Assembly: GCA_963809205.1 (NCBI GenBank)
Contig: CAWEIS010000028.1
Coordinates: 124,001 to 188,000 of the forward strand
DNA from: DATLLN01 sp963809205
Lineage (GTDB): Bacteria > Actinomycetota > Thermoleophilia > Gaiellales > JAICJC01
Reading direction: 5' to 3'
Length of the DNA: 64,000 bases
Both the position numbers and the translations under genes were made by a program. The notes under the pieces were generated by a model. It was not told the DNA's origin. It saw nothing but the letters and a program-made list of their open reading frames with translations, and made no database searches. Shown piece after piece: positions 7,984 to 16,811 of the stretch; within the stretch, counting starts at the first letter, position 1; the number at the start of each line of letters is the position of its first letter.

Positions 7984-9804
7984 TCAGGCCAGCACGTCGA
8001 GCACGCGCTCCGGCTGGCCGAACGGCGCGACCAGGTAGGCACCTGACGCGAGCTCACGTGCGCCGGCCAGCAGTTCGCGGACGATCGCGACGCCCTCGGC
8101 GGCGGCCAGGGCGTCGGCGCGGACGAGCCGGGCGAGCACCGCGTCGGGCACCGTGATGCCGGGCACCTCGTGGTGCAGGCGGAGCGCCAGCGCGTGGCTG
8201 GTCACCGGCCACAGCCCGACGAGGATCGGTATCGGCGGGTCGCCCAGGTCGGTGAGCAGCCGGCGAAGCGGATCGAGGTCGAACAGCACCTGCGTCATCG
8301 CGAACTGCGCGCCGGCCGCGACCTTTCGGTGGAACCGCTCGAGCTCGACGTCGGGGTCGTCGGCGGTCGGGTTGACCGCCACGCCCACCAGGAAGTCCGT
8401 CGGCGCGTCGAGCACCCTGCCGGCCCGGTCCGTGCCCGCGTTCATCGCCGCGATCATCTCGACCAGCCCGATGGCATCCAGCTGGTAGGCCGCGTCGGAG
8501 CCACCGTGGTCGCCGGGCGATGGGTAGTCGCCGGTCACCGCGAGCAGGTTGCGGATGCCGCCGGCGTGCGCGCCCAAGAGCTGCGACTCGAGGCCCCGGG
8601 CCGTGCTATCCCGCGGCGTCAGGTGCGGGATCGTCTCCACCGCGGCCCGCTGCTGAACGAGCGAGGCGGTCATCAGCGAGCTCATCCGCGCCCGAGCCAT
8701 CGGGTTGTCGTTGATGTCGAAGAACTCGACGCTGCGCGTCGCGCTGATCTCGTCAACCAGCTCGAACAGCCGCTCGAGGTTCGAGCCCTTCGGCGGGTCC
8801 AGCTCCACCGACGTGACCCACTCGCCGGCCGCGAGCCGCTTCGCCAGTCTGCTGGAGGCCGTGTTCCTGGGGGCTGCCGGAGTGGGCGCGGGCTCCCGCC
8901 GTCTGAAGGCGTATTGGGCGGGTCGGTGCTCGTCCACGGCGCGGCGGATCGCCGCAATGTGGTGCGACTGGCTGCCGCAGCACCCGCCGATCAGCCGCGC
9001 ACCGAGCTCGAGCGCCTGGGCGGCGAACTCGCCGACGTAGGCTTCCGACGCGTCGGGATACAGCACCCGTCCGTCCCGGTACAGCGGCAGCCCGATGTTC
9101 GGCTGGACGGTCAGGGGCGTCGTCGCCGTTCGCTGCATCTCGCGCAGGCCCGCCAGCGCAGACTGCGGACCGAGGCTGCAGTTGATGCCGACCGCCGTCA
9201 CGCCCAGCTGCGCGAGGGCGTCCGCCACCTCGTCGCCGCCGGAGCCGGTGACCGTCTCGCCGTCCTCCTGCACCGTGATCTGGGCGACCACCGGTAGGTG
9301 ACACTGGGCGCGCACCGCGCCGACCGCCACCGCGAGCTCCTCCAGCGAGGTGAACGTCTCCAGCATGATCAGGTCGGCGCCGCGGCCCTCCAGCACGGCG
9401 GCCTGCTCGGCGTAGAGCGCCGCTCCGCGCGGCGTCGCTCCGCCGATCACCTCGACCGACGTGCCCAGCGGGCCGATCGATCCGGCGATCAGCACGTCGC
9501 GGCCGGCGATCTCGCGGGCTTCGCGGGCGATCTTCGCCCCCGCCTCGTTCAGCTCCTCCACCCGGTGCTCGAACCGGTGCGAGCCGAGCTTGACGGCGTT
9601 CGCGCCGTAGGTGTTCGTCTGGATCACGTCGGCACCGGCCCGGATGAACTCGACGTGGGCCGCCAGCACGACCTCCCGCGCCTCGAGGTTCGCCTCCTCG
9701 GGGAACAGCAGCCGGGGCAGACGGGTGGCGAGCAGCGACCCCATGCCGCCGTCTCCCACCAGCACCTTCCCGGCCAGCCACTCTGCCATGCGCGAGGACG
9801 TCAT
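7984..9804 (-). CDS. Bifunctional homocysteine S-methyltransferase / 5,10-methylenetetrahydrofolate reductase
   Basis: The N-terminal half (about 1-300) is a homocysteine methyltransferase barrel with 'GDGGMGSLL', 'GINCSLGPQ' and 'GGCCGSQ' carrying the zinc-binding cysteines. The C-terminal half (about 320-590) is a methylene-THF reductase barrel with 'SVELDPPKG', 'LLAVTGDYP' and 'FAMTQVLFD'. The arrangement is that of Bacillus YitJ. It would supply 5-methyl-THF for the neighbouring MetH and may itself methylate homocysteine from another donor. The start is ATG at 9804, with another in-frame ATG at 9789. Stops of this gene and metH are only 36 nt apart in convergent orientation. Confidence 0.93.
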   Translation of the reverse strand: MTSSRMAEWLAGKVLVGDGGMGSLLATRLPRLLFPEEANLEAREVVLAAHVEFIRAGADVIQTNTYGANAVKLGSHRFEHRVEELNEAGAKIAREAREIAGRDVLIAGSIGPLGTSVEVIGGATPRGAALYAEQAAVLEGRGADLIMLETFTSLEELAVAVGAVRAQCHLPVVAQITVQEDGETVTGSGGDEVADALAQLGVTAVGINCSLGPQSALAGLREMQRTATTPLTVQPNIGLPLYRDGRVLYPDASEAYVGEFAAQALELGARLIGGCCGSQSHHIAAIRRAVDEHRPAQYAFRRREPAPTPAAPRNTASSRLAKRLAAGEWVTSVELDPPKGSNLERLFELVDEISATRSVEFFDINDNPMARARMSSLMTASLVQQRAAVETIPHLTPRDSTARGLESQLLGAHAGGIRNLLAVTGDYPSPGDHGGSDAAYQLDAIGLVEMIAAMNAGTDRAGRVLDAPTDFLVGVAVNPTADDPDVELERFHRKVAAGAQFAMTQVLFDLDPLRRLLTDLGDPPIPILVGLWPVTSHALALRLHHEVPGITVPDAVLARLVRADALAAAEGVAIVRELLAGARELASGAYLVAPFGQPERVLDVLA

Positions 9805-9972
9805 CGCCGGAGTGTCGCGCGTCCCGCCGCATCGTGCGGCGCCCGCGCCGCGCGGGATGGAGCTCTGTGATAGCCAACGGTCATGGCGGCCGCCCAGGCA
9901 CGGGTGAAGGCCGCGATCGTAGGGGTGTCTACTGGCGAACCACGCCAGGGCGACCGTCGGCCGATTTGCGTC

Positions 9973-10845
9973 TCAGGGGATTGGTAGCGGCGCTGCGGTG
10001 CTGCCGTTGTTGGGCGCGGTGCCGAGCCCGAATGTGCTGTAGAGGCCTGCCTCGAGGCCGTAGTGGGTGTAGGCCGCTCCGTCAGAGGATCCGCTGGCGA
10101 CGCCAGCGCCGAGCTCCAGCATGAGGATCCGCTGATTGCGGCCGCTGCCCTCATCAAACGTCAGCAGCACGGTGACGTTGGGTTGGGCGAGCAGCTGCGG
10201 AACCACCACTCTGAGCCAGTTGTCGCCCATCGTGATGGTGTTCGAGGCGCTGTTGGAGCCGTAGAAGGTCGGGCATGCCTGGCCTGCGGTCGGCAGCGTA
10301 TGCATGTCGTTGCACTGGTTCGGCACGATGTAGGAGAACCTGGGTAGCGATGCCGGCTGGAAGGTGGCCGTGGTCATCGGCACGTCGTGCTGCGCGCAGG
10401 ACGCGTTTTGGCGATACTGGTAAGCCGGATCGTGCCCCCTGCTGTACAGCGGCTCGGTGCTTCCCGGCACGTTTCCGATCGTCCCCGCCCCGCAGTTGCC
10501 TGACATCGATTCCTCGAACTCCGTCCACGTCACCGACCCGCCGGTCGCATCGATGGCTTGGAAGACATTCGGCGAGGGAGGAGATTGCTTGGCTGTCAGA
10601 CCGCTGGTCATCGCCAGATAGTTGTGGAGACTGCCGTTGATCACCGCGGAGTAGTTCGTGAACAGCTTGCCTTGCGGGATCAGCGAGTTGATATAGGGCG
10701 CGTTTCGGCTGCCGACGATCTTCGTATAAGCCTTGTTTTCCATCACGATCACCGCGACCTTCGACTGGGCCTGAGCCTGAGCCGGTCTCACCAAGCCGAG
10801 CAACGCCGCACCGGCGATGACAGCAAGCAGAACGCTGCGCGCCAT
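9973..10845 (-). CDS. Secreted PF04185-type phosphoesterase (acid phosphatase/phospholipase C-like)
   Basis: A secreted hydrolase of the alkaline-phosphatase superfamily. The start ATG at 10845 has GGGAGG five nt upstream and gives a signal peptide 'MARSVLLAVIAGAALLGLV' with an Ala-X-Ala cleavage region. The mature part opens with 'VAVIVMENKAYTKIVGS', the PF04185 hallmark in which the Glu-Asn of 'MEN' helps bind metal. It continues with 'NYSAVINGSLHNYLAMTSG', 'YIVPNQCNDMH' and 'VLLTFDEGSGRN'. A clear paralogue lies at 18752-19585. The substrate is unknown; phosphate scavenging or turnover of envelope phosphodiesters fits the surrounding genes. Confidence 0.82.
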   Translation of the reverse strand: MARSVLLAVIAGAALLGLVRPAQAQAQSKVAVIVMENKAYTKIVGSRNAPYINSLIPQGKLFTNYSAVINGSLHNYLAMTSGLTAKQSPPSPNVFQAIDATGGSVTWTEFEESMSGNCGAGTIGNVPGSTEPLYSRGHDPAYQYRQNASCAQHDVPMTTATFQPASLPRFSYIVPNQCNDMHTLPTAGQACPTFYGSNSASNTITMGDNWLRVVVPQLLAQPNVTVLLTFDEGSGRNQRILMLELGAGVASGSSDGAAYTHYGLEAGLYSTFGLGTAPNNGSTAAPLPIP

Positions 10846-11030
10846 CCGAACCTCCCACCCCCCGCCGTGCGCGGTGTGAGTCGCCCCTGGCCAGCATGTT
10901 TGATGCGCGTTGGTTGCTGCTGTTCGGTTGAAGCCCATACTCATCCCCGTGTTACTCGTAGTCGCTGCAACGGTGAAAACATGGATTGCCCGCCTCGCTT
11001 GCCGATGAAACCATCAGACGTAGCCTCCGA

Positions 11031-12902
11031 CTACTCGTCCGTCGGATGCACCTGCGCCGGCGGATCGGGCGAGGCGACCCGCGCTTGCCACGGCCTCTGT
11101 GGATCGCCGATTGGCGGCTCGCCGACCGATGGAGCTGCCACAGGACGCTGCGGCGCCGGGTCGGGTGGAGGCTCCGGCGAGCCGCGGGGCCGGCGAACCA
11201 GCAGGACGCCCCCGCCGATCGCAACCAGCGCGACCAGCGCGGTCACCACGACCAGGATCAACGTCCACACCGGCACGCCGACCAGCGAGTCGGGGACCGC
11301 GAGCGGGCTCGCGGCAAGCGTGCGCTCGTGGCACGACGAGGACGACGTGCCGTTGACGAAGGCGCTGCTCGGGTTCCCGGACGCGAGCGCGAGCTGGCCT
11401 CGCGGCAGCACCGCGCACTGGTTCACCGATGACGTGTGGAAGCGCAGCCATACAAGCCCCAGCACATCGCCCTGCGAGAGGTCTGAGGCGGTGTCGTGCA
11501 GCATCGCGGCGGCGGCGTCCGGCGCCTGGGATACCGGTACCCCGAGCATCTGGTTGACGATGGCACCTAACACCCGGGTCTGGCGGGCTGACTGGGCGCG
11601 GTCGTCGGTGGCGACACCCACGGGGCCGCTGCGCATGTAGACGGCGGCTTGTGCGCCGTTCAGATGGATGCGCCCCTTCACGAAGTGGCCGCCCGGCCCC
11701 CCACCCCGCGGCGGGATCGTCAGCTCGGTCGGATTGAACAGCGTAATGCCGCCGAGGCCGTCCACGAGCGCCGAGACCCTGGTCGGCTCGATCGAGACGA
11801 TGTGATTGATCGGCGTGTGCAGCGCCTGCGAAACCGCCCGGATGGCCGCCGGGATGCCGCCCTTCTGGTAGATCGAGTTCAGCGTCGGCGTCTCCGTGCC
11901 CCCGGGCTTGCGGATGACCGTGAACCGCGGCACGGAGAGCGTCGCCATCTGATCGTGACCCGGCCGCGTCGCAACCAGCACGGCCGACATGCCCCGCTGC
12001 CCGCCGGAGACTCCGGTGCCGGTGATCATCGTGACCTGAGAGTCGCTCGCCATCGAGCCGCCCGACGCCAGCTGCTGCTCGACGGCTGAATCCACGCGGT
12101 TGTTGGACGCGTCAAGGTCGTTCGCCAGGTTGTGGTACCCCCACCCAGCGGCCCCGGCGATGCCGACCACCGCGAGCACGATCACGCCGCCGGCCACGCG
12201 CCGCGGCTGCAACGCAGACGCGCGGCGACGCCCGCGTTCCCGCGGTCGCGGAGCGCTACGTGGAGTGCCCGCGGACACGACCGGCGGCGCCACGACCGGC
12301 GACGGCGGGGGTGCGGGAGGCTCCCGGCGCTCCGCGAGCGGACGCGGCGGCGCCGGTGCCCGCGGCGGGGAGCTGACGGGGGCCGGCCGGTCGTCTCGCG
12401 ACCGGCGCCCAACGGCACCGGCACCGGTCACAGCTGCGGCGGTACGGGTGGCCCGCGATCCGATCCCTCTGCCCGCCCAGGCGGTGCCGCGTCCCATGGC
12501 TCGAACCACGTCGGCAAGAGCGGAGCCGGCAGCGCCCGCCGCGTGAGTCACAGCTGCGACGGTACGGGTGGTCCCCGATCCGATCCCTCTGCCCGCCCAG
12601 GCGGTGCCGCGTCCCATGACTCGAACCACGTCGGCGAGAGCGGAGCCGGCAGCGCCCACCGCGTGGCCGAGCTTGCGACACCCCCGGCCGATCGCGCGGC
12701 CGCCGCGCGGCAACAGCCCGCCCGCCCCTCTCGCCCCAGCCGCAACCGCCCCCGCGGTTGCGGACGCGACCTCCGCCGCCGATCGGTGTTCGGGGCCGAG
12801 TTCCTCGTCGTCCGCCAGCACCCTGCGAAGCACCAGCCAGACGGCGACGACCAGGACGAGCGCGATGCAGCTCGAGACGATGACCCAATCCTGCTGGCTC
12901 AT
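11031..12902 (-). CDS. Divergent LytR-CpsA-Psr-like membrane protein with internal repeats
   Basis: A 623-residue protein with a TM near residues 8-26, then about 200 residues containing a duplicated 40-residue unit and a Pro-rich linker, then a second TM (about 228-250, 'VIVLAVVGIAGAAGWGY'). An LCP-like domain follows (about 275-470), then a third TM (about 555-580) and a short Pro-rich tail. LCP features seen are 'LSVPR', 'LVDGLGGITLFNP', 'IHLNGAQAAVYMRSG' and 'RQTRVLGAIVNQML'. The usual Pro-Arg-Asp of the active site reads Pro-Arg-Phe, so ligase activity (attaching glycopolymers to peptidoglycan) is doubtful. The three-TM layout is unlike ordinary LCP proteins, which have one N-terminal TM. 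A relative lies at 19667-21214. Confidence 0.75.
   Translation of the reverse strand: MSQQDWVIVSSCIALVLVVAVWLVLRRVLADDEELGPEHRSAAEVASATAGAVAAGARGAGGLLPRGGRAIGRGCRKLGHAVGAAGSALADVVRVMGRGTAWAGRGIGSGTTRTVAAVTHAAGAAGSALADVVRAMGRGTAWAGRGIGSRATRTAAAVTGAGAVGRRSRDDRPAPVSSPPRAPAPPRPLAERREPPAPPPSPVVAPPVVSAGTPRSAPRPRERGRRRASALQPRRVAGGVIVLAVVGIAGAAGWGYHNLANDLDASNNRVDSAVEQQLASGGSMASDSQVTMITGTGVSGGQRGMSAVLVATRPGHDQMATLSVPRFTVIRKPGGTETPTLNSIYQKGGIPAAIRAVSQALHTPINHIVSIEPTRVSALVDGLGGITLFNPTELTIPPRGGGPGGHFVKGRIHLNGAQAAVYMRSGPVGVATDDRAQSARQTRVLGAIVNQMLGVPVSQAPDAAAAMLHDTASDLSQGDVLGLVWLRFHTSSVNQCAVLPRGQLALASGNPSSAFVNGTSSSSCHERTLAASPLAVPDSLVGVPVWTLILVVVTALVALVAIGGGVLLVRRPRGSPEPPPDPAPQRPVAAPSVGEPPIGDPQRPWQARVASPDPPAQVHPTDE
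12427..12666 (-). repeat. Direct tandem duplication, two 120-bp units
   Basis: Two in-frame copies of a 120-bp unit (12427-12546 and 12547-12666) differ by only a few bases and encode two nearly identical 40-residue segments containing 'AAGSALADVV' and 'GTAWAGRGIG' in the LCP-like protein. The low divergence points to a recent duplication or ongoing unit-number change. Confidence 0.85.
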
Positions 12903-12992
12903 TCGCCAGTCAACCGCCGGGAGCCGTTCATTGGCACCGCGGTACCCTCCTGCGCCTTGCTGCTACACCCGGAACCCTGGGTCGACCGAACG

Positions 12993-13328
12993 TTAGCCTG
13001 CCAACGCAGTCTGCAGGGATGCGTCGTCCTTGCACTGGTTCAGCTTGAGCGCCTTGATGGTGGTGTTGCCCCGCCAGTCGACAACCACGTTGAAGCAGGT
13101 CGGCGTGGTCTTGCCGGACGTGGCCACCGTGCCGGCGCAGTGCCAGCGCCGTCCATGCGACGCCTTCTGAACACACACCACCCCCTGAGCACCCTCCTTC
13201 GAGGCGACCCGCTGCTGCACGGACGCCAGCGAGATCCGCTGATGCTGCTTGACGTACCAGTACCCGACGCCACCGATGACCACCACGACCGCCACCACCG
13301 CGACGATGACCGCAACCAGCCGACCCAT
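12993..13328 (-). CDS. DUF4333 membrane-anchored protein
   Basis: A 111-residue protein with one N-terminal TM ('VAVIVAVVAVVVVIGGVGYWYV') and an extracellular domain with three cysteines ('VVCVQKA', 'WHCAG', 'PTCFNVVVDW') typical of DUF4333 proteins of actinobacteria. The function of the family is unknown. A TAGGCT -10-like hexamer ends six nt before the ATG, so the transcript may be leaderless. It lies upstream of, and in the same direction as, the LCP-like gene, 90 nt away, and may be coexpressed with it. Confidence 0.7.
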   Translation of the reverse strand: MGRLVAVIVAVVAVVVVIGGVGYWYVKQHQRISLASVQQRVASKEGAQGVVCVQKASHGRRWHCAGTVATSGKTTPTCFNVVVDWRGNTTIKALKLNQCKDDASLQTALAG

Positions 13329-13353
13329 GCCGATAGCCTAAAGGTTTCCCCAG

Positions 13354-13510
13354 ATGAACCGCACTCCCCTCCAGCAACTGGCAGCATGGATCGACGACGC
13401 GCAGGCCGCCAGACTCGCCCAGCCCGACGCGATGACCCTGGCGACAGCCTCCGCGGACGGCGTACCGTCCGCCCGGATCGTGCTCCTCACGGCCCGGACG
13501 ACCGCGGCGC
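13354..13510 (+). pseudogene. pdxH (pyridoxamine 5'-phosphate oxidase) 5' fragment
   Basis: The frame starting at 13354 reads 'LAAWIDDAQAARLAQPDAMTLATAS' followed by 'DGVPSARIVLL', which matches the N terminus of PNP/PMP oxidases ('eP.AmtLATv..dG.PsaR.Vll'). After about 50 residues the similarity stops and the frame runs into unrelated sequence ending at 13647. The FMN-binding and C-terminal 'W' motifs are absent. It is a truncated remnant, divergent from the DUF4333 gene. A small functional protein from the open frame cannot be excluded but is unlikely. Confidence 0.6.
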
Positions 13511-13728
13511 CACGCTGGGACTGGAGCGCGCCCTCGCCGCGGAGCACCCACAGCGCGCTGAGCGCGGCGTCGATGCCGAACACGGCGTCCAGGTTCTCGC
13601 CGGCGTCAGCTCGAAGAGTGGTTTACGGAAGTCCGTTGCGCTTGTAACCTTGGCCAGAAACTGTCATGCTGTCGTGGATTGGCTCGCGGCGACAGCCGGT
13701 GGGTGAGGCTCCGAAATGGGGGAATGCC

Positions 13729-14754
13729 ATGACCCGCGTGGGATTGACCGCTTCCGTTTCTCGGGAACGGTCTGGGAAAGTTTGGTACGCGAAGCGGCTG
13801 GTGGTCACGCTCCTGCTCGCCGCCGTGGTCGCGGGGTCGGTGGGCACGACGAACGCACATGCGGCCGATCCGCTGAGCGGCGATCCGGTGATCATGGCGG
13901 CGGGAGACATCGCCTGCAGCCCGCACGCCCCGCAGTTCAACGGCGGCGCGGGCAATGCGACGAGCTGCAAGATGATGGCGACGAGCAACCTGATCCTCGC
14001 GGACTCCAGCGTGGACAGGGCACTCGCATTCGGCGATCTGCAGTACGAATGCGGAAACTACAACGACATCATCGCCTCGTATGCCATCACGTGGGGCCGC
14101 TTCAAGGCGATGACGAAGCCGGCACTCGGCAACCACGAGTACGGCCCGACCGACTCGTTCGGGTTTCCGTGTCCGCGCGACGGCTCCGGCTATTTCCGAT
14201 ACTTCGCCGAGGATCCGGTGGTCGACGTGGGTGGGCCGAACGGGTACTACAGTTGGGACCTCGGCACCTGGCACATGGTTGTCGTGAACTCAAACTGCAA
14301 GTTCGCCCCGTGCAAGAAGAACACCGCCCAGTACCTGTGGCTGCAGGCCGACCTGGCCGCCTCCAACGCTCAGTGCACGCTGGCGTATGCACACCACCCG
14401 CGCTTCAACGGCAAGAGCGCCAGTCCGACGGGGCAGACGGGCCCGCTGTGGACGCTGCTCTACAACGAAGGCGCCGAGGTGTTCCTGGCCGGCCACAAGC
14501 ACGCGTACGCCAGGTTTGCGCCGCTGACTCCGTCAGGGGTCATGGATCCCGTAAGCGGGATTCGCGAGTTCATCGTCGGCACCGGCGGAATCAACGTCGG
14601 GTCCATCAGCAACTCTCTGTCGATGGTGGAGGCGATCGACCCCGCCAGACGCTACGGCGTGATCCGGATGGTGCTGCATCCCACGAGTTACGACTGGCAG
14701 ATGATCGCCATCAACGGATCCATCATCGACTCGGGCAGCTACCCCTGCCATTAG
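13729..14754 (+). CDS. Secreted metallophosphoesterase (paralogue 1)
   Basis: A secreted calcineurin-like phosphoesterase of 341 residues from the ATG at 13729; an earlier in-frame ATG at 13666 would put extra residues before the signal sequence. After the signal peptide ('VVTLLLAAVVAGSVGT...AHA') come the metal-site motifs in order: 'AAGDIAC', 'AFGDLQYE', 'ALGNHEYG', 'AYAHHPRF' and 'LAGHKHAYARF'. The C terminus 'DSGSYPCH' is shared with the other two copies at 14978-15979 and 56977-57945. The role is probably extracellular phosphate ester hydrolysis. It converges on paralogue 2. Confidence 0.88.
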   Translation: MTRVGLTASVSRERSGKVWYAKRLVVTLLLAAVVAGSVGTTNAHAADPLSGDPVIMAAGDIACSPHAPQFNGGAGNATSCKMMATSNLILADSSVDRALAFGDLQYECGNYNDIIASYAITWGRFKAMTKPALGNHEYGPTDSFGFPCPRDGSGYFRYFAEDPVVDVGGPNGYYSWDLGTWHMVVVNSNCKFAPCKKNTAQYLWLQADLAASNAQCTLAYAHHPRFNGKSASPTGQTGPLWTLLYNEGAEVFLAGHKHAYARFAPLTPSGVMDPVSGIREFIVGTGGINVGSISNSLSMVEAIDPARRYGVIRMVLHPTSYDWQMIAINGSIIDSGSYPCH

Positions 14755-14771
14755 CCTCGAAGGACGGCTAA
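14751..14771 (+). terminator. Short hairpin at the end of metallophosphoesterase 1
   Basis: TTAGCC and GGCTAA form a 6-bp stem with a 9-nt loop that overlaps the stop codon. It is a weak, possible terminator in the 222-bp convergent gap, in which nothing else was recognised. Confidence 0.3.
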
Positions 14772-14977
14772 TCTGGAGACATCGCGCGGTTCGTCAAACC
14801 GGCATGAAGCCCACGGGCTGACCGACTGATGACCGTGAGCGCGAGGCCGGCAGCTGCAGCGCGAGGTCCATCGGGCGGATCCTTCGCGCTTCGAGTGCTG
14901 CGCGAGCAGATGACGGTTCTGGCCGACCGCCGCGCGACGCACCACGGCATACTCGCGCTCCGATCGTGCATGCCACC

Positions 14978-15979
14978 TTAGTGGCAGGCTGTGGTCCCGG
15001 AATCGACGGTCGTCCCGTCGGTCGCTACCAACCTGTAGTCGTAGCTGTTGGGGTGAAGCGTCATGCGCAGGACGCCAAAGTGACGCCCAGGGTCGATCTT
15101 CTCAACCATCGCGAACTGATTGCTGATGACTCCGATGTTCTCGCCGCCCGTGCCGACGATGAACTGGCGTATGCCGTGAGCCTGGTCGATCGCCCCTCCG
15201 GTGGTCAGCGGCGCGAACCGGGCGTACGCGTGCTTATGCCCGTTGAGGATGACCTCCGCGCCCTCGGCTTCGAGCGCCTTCCACATCGGCCCCATCGAGC
15301 CGACCGGCCCATTCTTCTTTCCGTTGAAGCGCGGGTGATGCCAATAGGCGAGCGTGCACGGCGCATTCGATGCCGCGAGGTCATTCTTCAGCCAGGTTAC
15401 CTGTGCACCACTTCCCTTACATGAGACGAACTTGCAGTTGCTGTTCAACACCACCATATGCCAGCTACCGATGTCCCAGCTGTAGTACCCGCCGGGAGGC
15501 GCAACGTTCACGCTCGGAGAGGCTGCGAAGTACTGAAAGTATCCGCCGCCGCCACCCGGACATGAGACGCCGAACGGGTCGGTTCCCGTGATGTATTCGT
15601 GGTTCCCCAGCGCCGGACGCGTGATCGTCTTGGCACGTCCCCAAGAGGGTGCGTAGGAGCCGAGGAAATCGCCGTAACTGGCGCATTCGTACTGCAGATC
15701 ACCCAGTGCGAGTACCCGGTCAACAGTCGAATCAGTGACGAAGATGTCGCTGGTTGATCGTTGTTGGCACGAGGACGGCGCCCCCGCACCACCGTTGAAA
15801 TGCGGGTCGTTCGGACTGCACGCGATATCACCGGCTGCGACGATCACCGGATCGCCGCTCACCGGATCGGCCGCACGAGCATTGCCGCTCGCCACCCAGC
15901 AGGCGATGACAAAGGTCATCGCCACCAGCGTTATGACGCGTGCGCACCGCTTACGCCGACACGCCCATGCAGTCCCCAT
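14978..15979 (-). CDS. Secreted metallophosphoesterase (paralogue 2)
   Basis: A 333-residue paralogue of the gene at 13729-14754 in convergent orientation. It has a Sec signal peptide ('VITLVAMTFVIACWVASGNARA') and the same ordered motifs: 'AAGDIAC', 'ALGDLQYE', 'ALGNHEY', 'AYWHHPRF' and 'LNGHKHAYARF'. Both copies share 'GGYYSWD' or 'NGYYSWD' and paired cysteines around 'NSNCKF..CK', which suggests disulfides in the exported form. The ATG is preceded by AGGAGG at 6 nt. The promoter candidate is at 16013-16041. The physiological substrate is unknown. Confidence 0.88.
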   Translation of the reverse strand: MGTAWACRRKRCARVITLVAMTFVIACWVASGNARAADPVSGDPVIVAAGDIACSPNDPHFNGGAGAPSSCQQRSTSDIFVTDSTVDRVLALGDLQYECASYGDFLGSYAPSWGRAKTITRPALGNHEYITGTDPFGVSCPGGGGGYFQYFAASPSVNVAPPGGYYSWDIGSWHMVVLNSNCKFVSCKGSGAQVTWLKNDLAASNAPCTLAYWHHPRFNGKKNGPVGSMGPMWKALEAEGAEVILNGHKHAYARFAPLTTGGAIDQAHGIRQFIVGTGGENIGVISNQFAMVEKIDPGRHFGVLRMTLHPNSYDYRLVATDGTTVDSGTTACH

Positions 15980-16012
15980 TCCGAACCTCCTGCCGATGCC
16001 CGGTCCGCGATC

Positions 16013-16041
16013 ACCGTAGCACCGAACGACGGCGGTCGCAA
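16013..16041 (-). promoter_or_regulatory. Promoter candidate for metallophosphoesterase 2
   Basis: Read on the minus strand, TTGCGA, 17 nt, TACGGT. It lies about 35 nt upstream of the start and agrees with the other TTGNNN-17-TANNNT promoters of the window. Confidence 0.5.
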
Positions 16042-16181
16042 TCTGGACTCATGGCTCGCGGGCCACTGGCACCCCGTCTCACCATCGCAAAAACCGGGAA
16101 ACCCTCGAGGAACCAGGGGCAACTGCTCGAACCGGCAGTTTTCCAGGCGATATGCAGGGCATCGCGGTTTGTCAAGTTCTG

Positions 16182-16210
16182 TTGCAAGTGGTACGAGAGA
16201 GGGCTACCAT
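16182..16210 (+). promoter_or_regulatory. Promoter candidate of a leaderless transcript
   Basis: TTGCAA, 17 nt, TACCAT. The -10 ends seven nt before the ATG at 16218, so transcription would begin at or next to the start codon. Confidence 0.5.
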
Positions 16211-16217
16211 CGGATCA

Positions 16218-16688
16218 ATGCGACGCGTCGTGGTCGGTGTGGTGGTCGTCCTTACCGGGGCCGCTGTGCTCGCGATTCTGCTTGCGCTCAAACGTTCCGA
16301 CCCACCGGTGCAGCCGGTGCCCGACCAAGTCTCTGACCCGCCCGATGATGCGCCCATCGCCGAGGTTGCCGACGTCCCAGACGACCCGCTGGAGCCCGCG
16401 CCGCAGGTAGAGCGGAACCTGACGTTGGTCAGCGACGGATCAGGGACGACGGCAGCGAGTCTCGACGAGCAGCGTGTTGCCGATGCGCGGGCGCTGGCGG
16501 AGCATCATGCGGATCTCATCGACAACGTCCGCACATATCTTCGCGACGAGCTCGAGAAGATGCCGCGACAGCCGCTCTTCGTCATCGCCCGCGAGCGCGG
16601 CGTGCCGACGCGCGAGACGATCGTCATGAGCCGGGAGGAGTTGATCGACGCGATCAACCGGCTCGACTCGACGGCGCACGCCGGCTAG
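16218..16688 (+). CDS. Membrane-anchored protein with a Rho-N/SAP-like C-terminal motif (copy 1)
   Basis: A 156-residue protein from the ATG at 16218. It has an N-terminal TM ('VVVGVVVVLTGAAVLAILLAL'), an acidic Pro-rich stretch, a helical segment ('ADARALAEHHADLIDNVRTYL') and a C-terminal motif 'MPRQPLFVIARERGVPTRE..VMSREELIDAI'. The last part has the pattern of the Rho N-terminal/SAP helix-loop-helix ('L..iA.e.gi......k.eLi..I'), a nucleic-acid-binding fold in known proteins. A shorter paralogue lies at 21360-21731. The positively charged start suggests the tail may lie outside the membrane. Topology is uncertain and function unknown. There is no ribosome-binding site, consistent with leaderless translation. 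Confidence 0.6.
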   Translation: MRRVVVGVVVVLTGAAVLAILLALKRSDPPVQPVPDQVSDPPDDAPIAEVADVPDDPLEPAPQVERNLTLVSDGSGTTAASLDEQRVADARALAEHHADLIDNVRTYLRDELEKMPRQPLFVIARERGVPTRETIVMSREELIDAINRLDSTAHAG

Positions 16689-16811
16689 AACCCTCCGACA
16701 CGCACCCGGCTGATTTGCGAGATCCTTACCGGATCCTCACCGGATCTCCTCCCACCGGGCATCGCATCGCTGCGATCATGTCGGCATGCAGACGCTCCAA
16801 CCGCTGAAGTC

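Noticed and set aside
12132..13706. Long 524-codon frame antisense to the LCP-like and DUF4333 genes
   Set aside because: Arg/Pro/His-rich shadow frame with no domain, produced by high GC. The minus-strand genes have TMs, domain motifs and good starts.
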